Assembly: GCA_017465905.1 (NCBI GenBank)
Contig: JAFTVE010000022.1
Span: forward strand, 1 to 45,171
DNA: 45,171 bases
DNA from: Bacteroidaceae bacterium
GTDB lineage: Bacteria > Bacteroidota > Bacteroidia > Bacteroidales > Bacteroidaceae
Direction: 5' to 3'
In this document: positions 25,849 through 32,069 of the stretch, in pieces
Numbering within the stretch: the stretch's first letter is position 1
Layout: the number at the start of each line of letters is the position of its first letter
Made by a program: the position numbers and the translations under genes
Notes under the pieces: generated by a model
Told to the model about the DNA's origin: nothing
Seen by the model: the letters and a program-made list of their open reading frames with translations, nothing else
Database searches by the model: none

Positions 25849-26901
25849 TTAGGCCTTGCCACCATCGGCAAGCTGTTGCTTTAGTGTTTCTATCTCCTTC
25901 TTCAAGGCATCCATTTCGCGATACATCTCAGGCAGTTTCTTGAAGATTACCGAGGCGCGGGCAAACTGTACGTGGTCAAATGCGGGGTAACCCATCACTG
26001 CCTTGCCGTCTTTCACGCTGTTCGAGATGGCCGAGTGTCCGCCCACCTTTACCTGATTGCCTATCTGTATGTGTCCGCTGATGCCGGTTTGTCCGCCCAC
26101 CATGCACCAGCTGCCTACCTTGGTAGAACCTGCGATGCCACACTGGGCAGCCATGACGGTGTGCTCATCAATGACTACATTGTGGGCCACCTGTACCATA
26201 TTGTCGAGTTTCACGCCGCGCTTGATGATGGTTGCTCCCATCGTGGCACGGTCAATGCAAGTGTTGGCACCCAGCTCCACGTCATCCTCCAATACGGCGA
26301 TACCTATCTGGGGAATCTTTTCGTAGCCATTGGCACCGGGTGCAAAGCCGAATCCATCCGAACCCACTACGCTGCCGGCGTGGAGGATACAGCGGTTCCC
26401 TACCTTGCAGTCGTGATAGATGGTGACGCCGTTGTAGAGCGTGCAGTCACTGCCGATGGTGGCATTGTCGCCCACCGACACGTTGGCTTCGATGACGGTA
26501 TTGTCGCCTATGACAGCCCTCTCGCCCACATATACGAATGGTCCGATATATACATTCTCGCCGATAGTGGCCGATGCTGCTACCGATGCCATCGTGCTGA
26601 TGCCTGTCTTCTTCGGTTTCATCGATTCATACAGTGCCATCAGCTTGGCCAGACTCTCATAGGCATTGGCTGTCTTGATGAGTGTAGCCTTGATGGGCTT
26701 CTCGGGCACAAAGTCGCTATTCACCAATACGATGCTCGACTGCGTGTCATATATGTATGAAGTATATTTCGGATTGGACAAGAAGGACAAAGCACCCGGC
26801 ATGCCCTCTTCAATCTTGGCAAAGGTGCAGACCGTGGCATTCTCATCGCCTACAACCTCTCCGCCAATAAACGCTGCAATCTGCTTTGCTGAAAACTCCA
26901 T
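25849..26901 (-). CDS. lpxD: UDP-3-O-acylglucosamine N-acyltransferase
   Basis: The 350-residue enzyme performs the third step of lipid A synthesis. It shows the N-terminal uridine-binding domain ([19 protein letters not shown]), a hexapeptide beta-helix from about 100 to 320, the active-site His in [10 protein letters not shown], and a C-terminal helix ([20 protein letters not shown]). It leads the lpx operon, directly behind a consensus promoter. Confidence 0.96.
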   Translation of the reverse strand: MEFSAKQIAAFIGGEVVGDENATVCTFAKIEEGMPGALSFLSNPKYTSYIYDTQSSIVLVNSDFVPEKPIKATLIKTANAYESLAKLMALYESMKPKKTGISTMASVAASATIGENVYIGPFVYVGERAVIGDNTVIEANVSVGDNATIGSDCTLYNGVTIYHDCKVGNRCILHAGSVVGSDGFGFAPGANGYEKIPQIGIAVLEDDVELGANTCIDRATMGATIIKRGVKLDNMVQVAHNVVIDEHTVMAAQCGIAGSTKVGSWCMVGGQTGISGHIQIGNQVKVGGHSAISNSVKDGKAVMGYPAFDHVQFARASVIFKKLPEMYREMDALKKEIETLKQQLADGGKA

Positions 26902-26943
26902 CTATCTGTTCTGCTCTAAATGGTACATTACTTTATATCCGTG

Positions 26944-26974
26944 CAAAGGTAGGCATTATTCTTGTATTTTCAAA
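26944..26974 (-). promoter_or_regulatory. Promoter of the lpxD-lpxC-lpxA-x-miaA operon
   Basis: On the minus strand TTTG (26974-26971), a 19-bp spacer and TACCTTTG (26951-26944) match the Bacteroidota consensus fully. The ATG at 26901 follows after about 42 bp. Confidence 0.8.
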
Positions 26975-27072
26975 TCTTTATTCCCAATATCTTCTCCTAT
27001 GGGTCATGTTATGATACCCAAATAGGACAATAAAGGTCAATTTTAATTATTTTTAGGAAATATGAACAATTC

Positions 27073-27101
27073 CCGAGAGGGAATGCCAACGTCCCTCTCG
27101 G
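27073..27101 (-). terminator. Hairpin after the HD phosphohydrolase gene
   Basis: CCGAGAGGGA and TCCCTCTCGG form a 10-bp stem with a 9-nt loop, 37 bp beyond the stop. The T-run is weak, so termination is likely but not certain. Confidence 0.6.
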
Positions 27102-27137
27102 TTAATGGTTGTAATTAAGTATGTTAAGAATAAGAAT

Positions 27138-28376
27138 CTATACCCGCTGATAGCAGATGAAATACTTCTTCACCTTTTTCTCCAGTAGCGATAGGTTAAA
27201 CATGTCAGATGCCTCTGCTATATCGCGTGTGGTGCCATCGTTGTAGAGTATCTCTATGTGGTCATCGGCTGCTGTGTACATGTCCTTCTCTTGGGTAGCT
27301 GCACATATCAGGTATTCAGCCTCTTTTTTGCTGATTCCCAGGCTCTCTGTGATGCGGTCGATGAGGCTCTCCTGATATTCTCTGCCGAAAGGCTGTGCGC
27401 TGAATTCCACCTTGAACAATCGGCGGTTTACCAGTCCGCTGCTGAGTGTGGCGAGCACCTTGTCGGGGTGCGATGCCCATACCTTCAGAGCGCTCCAGAT
27501 GTCGTTGTCGTCGAGTTGGGTGAATATATCGAGGCACTCCTCGTCGTTGAAGAAGGCTTCGCGTGTGATGTCGGTGTAGAGGAAGTGGCGTAGGGCAGGG
27601 GAGGCGAAGAGCTCTTCTCCGGCTTTTGCCAGCTCCTTGGCTCGAGTGAGTGTGCTGATGAGCATCTTCTCGCAAGCTACCGAGGTCTTGTGCAGATACA
27701 CCTGCCAGTACATCAGACGGCGTGCGGTGAGGAAGTTTTCGATAGAGTAGATGCCTTTCGACTCCACCACCAGATGATCGTCCTTCACGCCGAGCATCTT
27801 GATGATGCGTGCCGAGCCTATATTGCCCTCCGTGACACCGGTGTAGAAGCTGTCGCGACGCAAGTAGTCGAGGCGGTCCATGTCGAGTTGGCTGCTTACG
27901 AGCTGGTGCAGGAATCGCTTCTCGTATTCATCTTTATAGATGCGTATGGCGAGGTCGAGTCGTCCTCCCAGTTCGCGGTTCATCCGCTCCATCAGCAGCA
28001 GCGATATCTCCTCGTGGTGCACACCCGGTGCCAGCGTGTTCTCCAATACATGGGAGAAAGGGCCATGCCCCACATCGTGCAGCAATATGGCCAGTTTCAC
28101 CGACTCGGCTTCGTGGTCCGATATCTCCACTCCCTTTCCCCGTAGCGACTGTATTGCCTCTGTCATCAAGAAGAAGGCTCCCAGTGAATGCTGGAAACGG
28201 GTGTGTTGCGCTCCGGGATACACCATGCAGGATAGTCCCAGTTGCTTTATGCGATGAAGGCGCTGCATCGTAGGGTGGGTGACCACCTCCATGATGAGTC
28301 CTTTAGGGATATTGATGAACCCGAACACCGGGTCGTTGATTATTTTGCCTGACTGCATATATCTGCTTCTAACCAT
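27138..28376 (-). CDS. HD-domain phosphohydrolase (dGTPase/SAMHD1-like)
   Basis: The 412-residue protein shows TRFQHSLGAF (H...), AILLHDVGHGPFSH (HD) and DMDRLDYLRRDSFYTG, the metal site of dGTPase/SAMHD1-like HD proteins. It probably hydrolyses a nucleotide; the substrate is unproven. A -7 box at 28386-28393 lies only 10 bp before the ATG at 28376, so this start gives a nearly leaderless mRNA. An ATG at 28358 is the alternative, and the longer frame to 28397 would include the promoter. The gene precedes lpxD as in other Bacteroidales. Confidence 0.9.
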   Translation of the reverse strand: MVRSRYMQSGKIINDPVFGFINIPKGLIMEVVTHPTMQRLHRIKQLGLSCMVYPGAQHTRFQHSLGAFFLMTEAIQSLRGKGVEISDHEAESVKLAILLHDVGHGPFSHVLENTLAPGVHHEEISLLLMERMNRELGGRLDLAIRIYKDEYEKRFLHQLVSSQLDMDRLDYLRRDSFYTGVTEGNIGSARIIKMLGVKDDHLVVESKGIYSIENFLTARRLMYWQVYLHKTSVACEKMLISTLTRAKELAKAGEELFASPALRHFLYTDITREAFFNDEECLDIFTQLDDNDIWSALKVWASHPDKVLATLSSGLVNRRLFKVEFSAQPFGREYQESLIDRITESLGISKKEAEYLICAATQEKDMYTAADDHIEILYNDGTTRDIAEASDMFNLSLLEKKVKKYFICYQRV

Positions 28377-28385
28377 TTGAAACGA

Positions 28386-28393
28386 CAAAGGTA
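28386..28393 (-). promoter_or_regulatory. -7 box of the HD gene
   Basis: TACCTTTG on the minus strand is an exact TAnnTTTG match, 10 bp before the ATG at 28376. It overlaps the first unit of the 83-bp tandem repeat. Confidence 0.6.
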
Positions 28394-28575
28394 GCAAAAA
28401 ACGAGCGAAATATAAAGCTTGCTTTAATATTTCTCAGCGAGTGCCAGCTAACCTTCTTGGCACAGCCATAAAGGTAGCAAAAAACGAGCGAAATATAAAG
28501 CTTGCTTTAATATTTCTCAGCGAGTGCCAGCTATTCTTCTTGGCGCAGCCATAAAGGTAGCCATAAACGAGCAAT
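28387..28575. repeat. 83-bp tandem repeat, 2.3 copies, in the divergent promoter region
   Basis: Units start at AAAGGTAGC at 28387, 28470 and 28553, and the first two are nearly identical over 83 bp. Each holds a TAAAGCTTGCTTTA palindrome and a GTGCCA/TGGCAC stem. The first base block overlaps the -7 box of the HD gene; in later copies the box has lost its final G. The duplication increases the distance between the two divergent promoters. Confidence 0.88.
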
Positions 28576-28576
28576 T

Positions 28577-28633
28577 GCAATACTTTTGCAATATGTTTTC
28601 TTATGCTTATTCGGGTAAAAACTGCTAAATTTG
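28577..28633 (+). promoter_or_regulatory. Island promoter 1: paired 11-bp direct repeats plus -7 box
   Basis: GCAATACTTTTGCAATA (28577-28593) contains two GCAATA sites 11 bp apart. TAAATTTG (28626-28633) is the -7 box, 38 bp from the start of the second site. No good -33 element is present, which suggests activator dependence. The regulator ATG follows at 28661. Confidence 0.7.
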
Positions 28634-28660
28634 CCGTGAATATCAAAAATATCAGGTGCT

Positions 28661-30289
28661 ATGCAAAAGTGTTCCCTATCCCATACGTTGGCTTTTGTGC
28701 TGAGTATGCTCCTTCTCGTTGCATGTCGCGACAACGCTACGCTCCACCGTCTGGAGACGATAGCCCAAGTCATTGATGCCAATCCTGAGCAGGCTTGGTA
28801 CATGCTCGACAGCATCGACTACGCCACGCTGCGTGGCGAGGCCCGCGCCCTCTATGCCCTGCTCGCCACGCAGGCCGACTACCAGTGCTATGTGCCGCTG
28901 ACCTCCGACTCGCTCATCCGCACTGCCACCGCCTACTATGGCAACGACAAGCCCGACTACCGTGCTGCCATGGCCCGCTACTACCTGGGCTGCACCTACA
29001 CCGAGCTGGAGCGCGATGCCGATGCCGTGGGTGCCTATATGCAGGCACTGACGCTCTTCCCCGACACCACGGTGCGCCAGTATGCCCTGTGCCGGCAGAA
29101 TATGGCCCGCCACTACCGCAACCGCAACATGTTTGCCGAGAGCCTCGATGCCTTCCGCGCCTTCCGCGCCTCGATGCTCCTGCGGGGCAAACCGGCCGAC
29201 GTAGCCAATGCCGACTATCAGATAGCGCTCACCTATTTATATATGGAGCAGTGGGACGAGGCCGAGCCGCGCTTCCGTTCCCTCGTCGACAATCCTGCCA
29301 CGCCACGCCTCGTGGCCGACAATGCCTGCTTCCAGCTGGCCAAGATTGCCTGCTACCATACGGAGCACTACGATGAAGCCCTGCAATACCTCAACCGCCA
29401 CATCGCTTCGGTAGGCGATACCCGCCGCCTCGGCCCCGACTACAGCGTGAAGGGCGATGTGTTCCTTGCCCTTGGGCAGACCGACTCGGCCCGCCACTAC
29501 TTCGGTCTTTCGCTCATCCCCGGTCGCGACGTGTATGCCGACTGCAACACCTATTATAAACTGATGGAGCTGGACCTTGCCGAGGGGCGCACCGACTCGG
29601 TGCCTGCCTACCTGGCACGCCACACCGTGCTGCTCGACTCCATCGCCCGCATGCAGAGCCGTGCCGAGGTGGAGCGCGTGCGGGGCGAGCACCAGATAGC
29701 CATGCACGACCGCATGCTACGCCACCGCCACACCCGCTTCGTGCTTCTGGGCTCCATCGTCGTCGTCACCCTCGCGCTGCTGCTCGTGGTGCTGTTTGCC
29801 GCCATCGACAATCGCCGCAAAGCCCGCTACATACGCTTGCAGAAGCAGCTGGCACAAAACCGTGCCGAGATGCTGGCCCTCACCGCCATGACCGACGATG
29901 CCGACAGCGCCTCCTCTGAGCCCGACCCCGAGCGCCTCCTGACCCTGCGCCGCCAGCGTATCGACTACTGCCGTGAGGTGTTTGCCCACACCCCTTGGCG
30001 CACCCGCATCAGCCAGTTGGAACACTCCTCCGAGGCACTCACGCTGAAGGAACGCACCGAGCTGCAGCAGGTGCTCATCGACAGCTTTGCCGATGTCATG
30101 ATTGACTTCCGTACCCAGTGCCCTGCACTCACCACCAGCGACCTCCTGCTCATCATCTTCACGCTCACGGACTACTCCATCCGCACCATCTCGCTCTGCA
30201 CGGCCATCTCGGAGAACGCCTTGCGCTCGCGCAAGACTCGCATGAAAGCCAAGATGACGGAGGAGCTCTACCAATTCGTGTTCGGATAG
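28661..30289 (+). CDS. Membrane-anchored TPR protein with a C-terminal HTH-like domain, putative regulator
   Basis: The 542-residue protein starts with a signal/lipobox (LLLVAC), then about 300 residues of TPR-like helices (RAAMARYYLGCTYTELERDADAVGAY and similar). One membrane helix follows (about 358-382, VVVTLALLLVVLF), then a coiled segment, and a C-terminal region about 488-530 (LTTSDLLLIIFTLTDYSIRTISL...SENALRSRKTRMKAKM). That end resembles the LuxR-type helix-turn-helix found on many one-piece membrane regulators of Bacteroidota, so it could sense outside and act on DNA inside. The gene is strikingly GC-rich next to AT-rich flanks. It has the same promoter architecture as four downstream genes, so it may be part of, or the controller of, that regulon. 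Confidence 0.7.
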   Translation: MQKCSLSHTLAFVLSMLLLVACRDNATLHRLETIAQVIDANPEQAWYMLDSIDYATLRGEARALYALLATQADYQCYVPLTSDSLIRTATAYYGNDKPDYRAAMARYYLGCTYTELERDADAVGAYMQALTLFPDTTVRQYALCRQNMARHYRNRNMFAESLDAFRAFRASMLLRGKPADVANADYQIALTYLYMEQWDEAEPRFRSLVDNPATPRLVADNACFQLAKIACYHTEHYDEALQYLNRHIASVGDTRRLGPDYSVKGDVFLALGQTDSARHYFGLSLIPGRDVYADCNTYYKLMELDLAEGRTDSVPAYLARHTVLLDSIARMQSRAEVERVRGEHQIAMHDRMLRHRHTRFVLLGSIVVVTLALLLVVLFAAIDNRRKARYIRLQKQLAQNRAEMLALTAMTDDADSASSEPDPERLLTLRRQRIDYCREVFAHTPWRTRISQLEHSSEALTLKERTELQQVLIDSFADVMIDFRTQCPALTTSDLLLIIFTLTDYSIRTISLCTAISENALRSRKTRMKAKMTEELYQFVFG

Positions 30290-30356
30290 CGCGAAAAAAA
30301 GCACTCCTCCCTATGGCGAAAGTTCATAAATCGGTTGGCAATGGCAGTGCTTGCAC

Positions 30357-30585
30357 CAGGGAAAACGCATTATAATTTCTTCCAATTAAAATACCAGTTT
30401 ATATCCTCTATTTGACATGATTATCTCACGCGAATCTCGCAAAATCATACATCGCTATCGCTCGTATGTAGCCGTCCGGATGGCAAACGCGAGTGAAATG
30501 ATGCGTTTTCGCGTGATTTGCGAGATTCGCGTGAGACAAAAAGCTGCGTGAAACGGGAATATTTTTATAATGCGTTTTCCCTGAT
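30357..30585. repeat. Nested inverted repeats inside the bounded element
   Basis: CAGGGAAAACGCATTATAA at about 30357-30375 pairs with its reverse complement at about 30566-30584. Inside it, TCTCACGCGAATCTCGCAAA (from about 30423) pairs with a copy ending near 30536. A smaller CATAC/GTATG pair lies in the centre near 30448-30470. The whole could form a long branched hairpin. Confidence 0.75.
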
Positions 30586-30679
30586 GCTTGCACACAGTAA
30601 CGATGACGATGATGTTCTTGGACGAGCCAAGTGCTTGCGCTATTAACGTTAACCTCTTTGACAAATCAGAAAAATGACG

Positions 30680-30781
30680 TAACTATCAGTACTTCTTTGC
30701 AAGTACTGCAGTACTTAGGGCAAAGTACTCGAGTACTTGCGGCTCAGTACTGGAGTACTGACGGGGAAGTACTGGATTTTG
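30680..30781. repeat. 22-bp-period palindrome array B (AGTACT)
   Basis: AGTACT occurs eight times, at 30688, 30702, 30710, 30724, 30732, 30746, 30754 and 30768. The sites form three full 14-bp palindromes (AGTACTnnAGTACT) and a half-preserved one at each end, all separated by 8-bp spacers. The period is exactly 22 bp. The spacers are not conserved. Confidence 0.92.
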
Positions 30782-30983
30782 TATTGTTTTTCGGGCAAAT
30801 AGGCCGTAACTTTACAGTGTAGAGGCGAGGAGAAATAGAATCAGCCTTAATTTCACCTCTGCCATTGCCAACCGATTTATGAACTTTCGCCATAGGGAAA
30901 CGCTTTTTTTTGTTCCGTATCGCAGTAGACGCTACAAGTCCGATAATGCAATTTTTGCCCATTTCATCAACACTTTTCGCTTT

Positions 30984-31061
30984 GCAATACTTTTGCAATA
31001 CTACTGCAATGCTTTTGCAATATTATAAAATTTGTTGGTCCTATTAATTCTAGCACCTTTG
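30984..31061 (+). promoter_or_regulatory. Island promoter 2: four 11-bp direct repeats, -33 and -7 boxes
   Basis: GCAATA-type sites start at 30984, 30995, 31006 and 31017. TTTG at 31031-31034 is the -33 element and CACCTTTG at 31054-31061 a -7 box with a weak first base. The distance from the last site to the -7 box is 37 bp. The methyltransferase starts at 31106. Confidence 0.68.
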
Positions 31062-31105
31062 CATCGTATAGGATTATTAAAAACAAAATTCACAAATCAG
31101 AATCG

Positions 31106-31891
31106 ATGCAAGCACGGCACAGCAATTATGAAGATTATTTTAAGGAAAGCGAAAAATCTTGTGAGAAACATTATTATCGTTATTTACAGCAGTTTGTCTC
31201 CTTTGGTGGAAAACAGCCACTCAAGGTTCTTGAGGTGGGGTGCGGTGTCGGGGGAAATCTGGCTTTCTTTGCTCGCATAGGGTGCGCAGTCAAAGGAGTC
31301 GACATTGACGCCCATTCCATAGATCAAGCTGTTAAGTTGTTCAGAAAGGAAGGACTGCAAGGGACGTTCATCCATGCAGATGTCCTTGAATATGTTGACG
31401 CCGAACGTTACAATCTCATAATATTGCACGATGCAATAGAGCATATCTCAGATAAGGACAAACTGATGCATTGCCTACGTGGACTACTTGCCGAACAAGG
31501 AGTTCTGTATGTTGCATTTCCAGCCTGGTGCATGCCATTCGGAGGACATCAGCAGGTGGCACGTACGTGGTTTGTGTCGCGGTGTCCTTTCATCCATCTG
31601 CTTCCACAACGCTTGTTCGTGTGGTTGTTGCGTAGGCTTGGAGAACCCGACAGTGTAATTAATGACTTCTTGGCTATTAAGGAAACTCGGATGAGCATAC
31701 AGGCTTTCCTGCGATTGTGCCATAATACGGGATTCGATATTGTAGACCGTCGGTTATATTTTATCAACCCTCATTATGAAGCGAAGTTTGGTTTAACTCC
31801 TCGAGTGCTTTGTAAAGGACTTTCCTGCATTCCTTATGTTAGGGATTTCTTCACTACGTCGTGCCACTTTCTCGTTCGGAAAGGTATATGA
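31106..31891 (+). CDS. Class I SAM-dependent methyltransferase
   Basis: The 261-residue protein has the SAM-binding motif VLEVGCGVGGNLAF (about 41-54), an acidic second motif (VKGVDIDAHSIDQA) and LIILHDAIEHISDK at the position of motif IV/post-I in Methyltransf_11/23 proteins. The later part (WCMPFGGHQQ, FLRLCHNTGFDIVD) resembles methyltransferases found in surface polysaccharide or natural-product loci. The substrate is unknown. It lies alone between two copies of a roughly 90-bp promoter segment and is AT-richer than the preceding gene, which suggests acquisition as a cassette. Confidence 0.82.
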   Translation: MQARHSNYEDYFKESEKSCEKHYYRYLQQFVSFGGKQPLKVLEVGCGVGGNLAFFARIGCAVKGVDIDAHSIDQAVKLFRKEGLQGTFIHADVLEYVDAERYNLIILHDAIEHISDKDKLMHCLRGLLAEQGVLYVAFPAWCMPFGGHQQVARTWFVSRCPFIHLLPQRLFVWLLRRLGEPDSVINDFLAIKETRMSIQAFLRLCHNTGFDIVDRRLYFINPHYEAKFGLTPRVLCKGLSCIPYVRDFFTTSCHFLVRKGI

Positions 31892-31892
31892 T

Positions 31893-31996
31893 AAGTCTGC
31901 TTGTTTTGTTCCTCCGCATGCAAACTTTACTAGTCGTATGATGCAATTTTTGCCCATTTCATCGGTGCTTTTCATTTTGCAATACTTTTGCAATAC
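31893..31996 (+). repeat. Second copy of the promoter-region repeat flanking the methyltransferase
   Basis: About 95 bp here resemble 30908-31000. Both contain TTTGTTCC near the left and ATGCAATTTTTGCCCATTTC in the middle, and both end in TTTGCAATACTTTTGCAATA. The methyltransferase gene lies between these direct copies. Confidence 0.75.
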
Positions 31997-32035
31997 CCAA
32001 TTTTGTTGTTTTTTGCCGTAGAATGCCTATATTTG
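31979..32035 (+). promoter_or_regulatory. Island promoter 3: paired 11-bp direct repeats plus -7 box
   Basis: GCAATACTTTTGCAATA lies at 31979-31995, TTG at 32006-32008 and TATATTTG at 32028-32035. The second repeat starts 38 bp before the -7 box. The ATG follows at 32070. Confidence 0.7.
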
Positions 32036-32069
32036 CTCTCAATAACGAAAATGAAGAACATTTTGTACT

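Larger units (their letters stand above)
30294..30911. repeat. Element bounded by long inverted repeats
   Basis: Perfect 40-bp inverted repeats lie at 30308-30347 and 30859-30898 (CCCTATGGCGAAAGTTCATA...). Weaker matches extend outwards to A-rich tracts followed by GC on both sides. The 511-bp interior has no gene that I can support; it holds a nested palindrome and array B. Near the right end, TATTG (30782-30786) and TAACTTTA (30807-30814), 20 bp apart, could be a promoter pointing towards the methyltransferase. Confidence 0.85.

Noticed and set aside
30680-30781. CRISPR-like array
   Set aside because: Units are 14 bp with 8-bp spacers, far shorter than any CRISPR repeat or spacer, and no cas gene is present. 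The same holds for the arrays at 20259 and 44932.
30294-30911. Insertion sequence
   Set aside because: Long inverted repeats are present, but there is no transposase frame inside and no target duplication was obvious at the ends.
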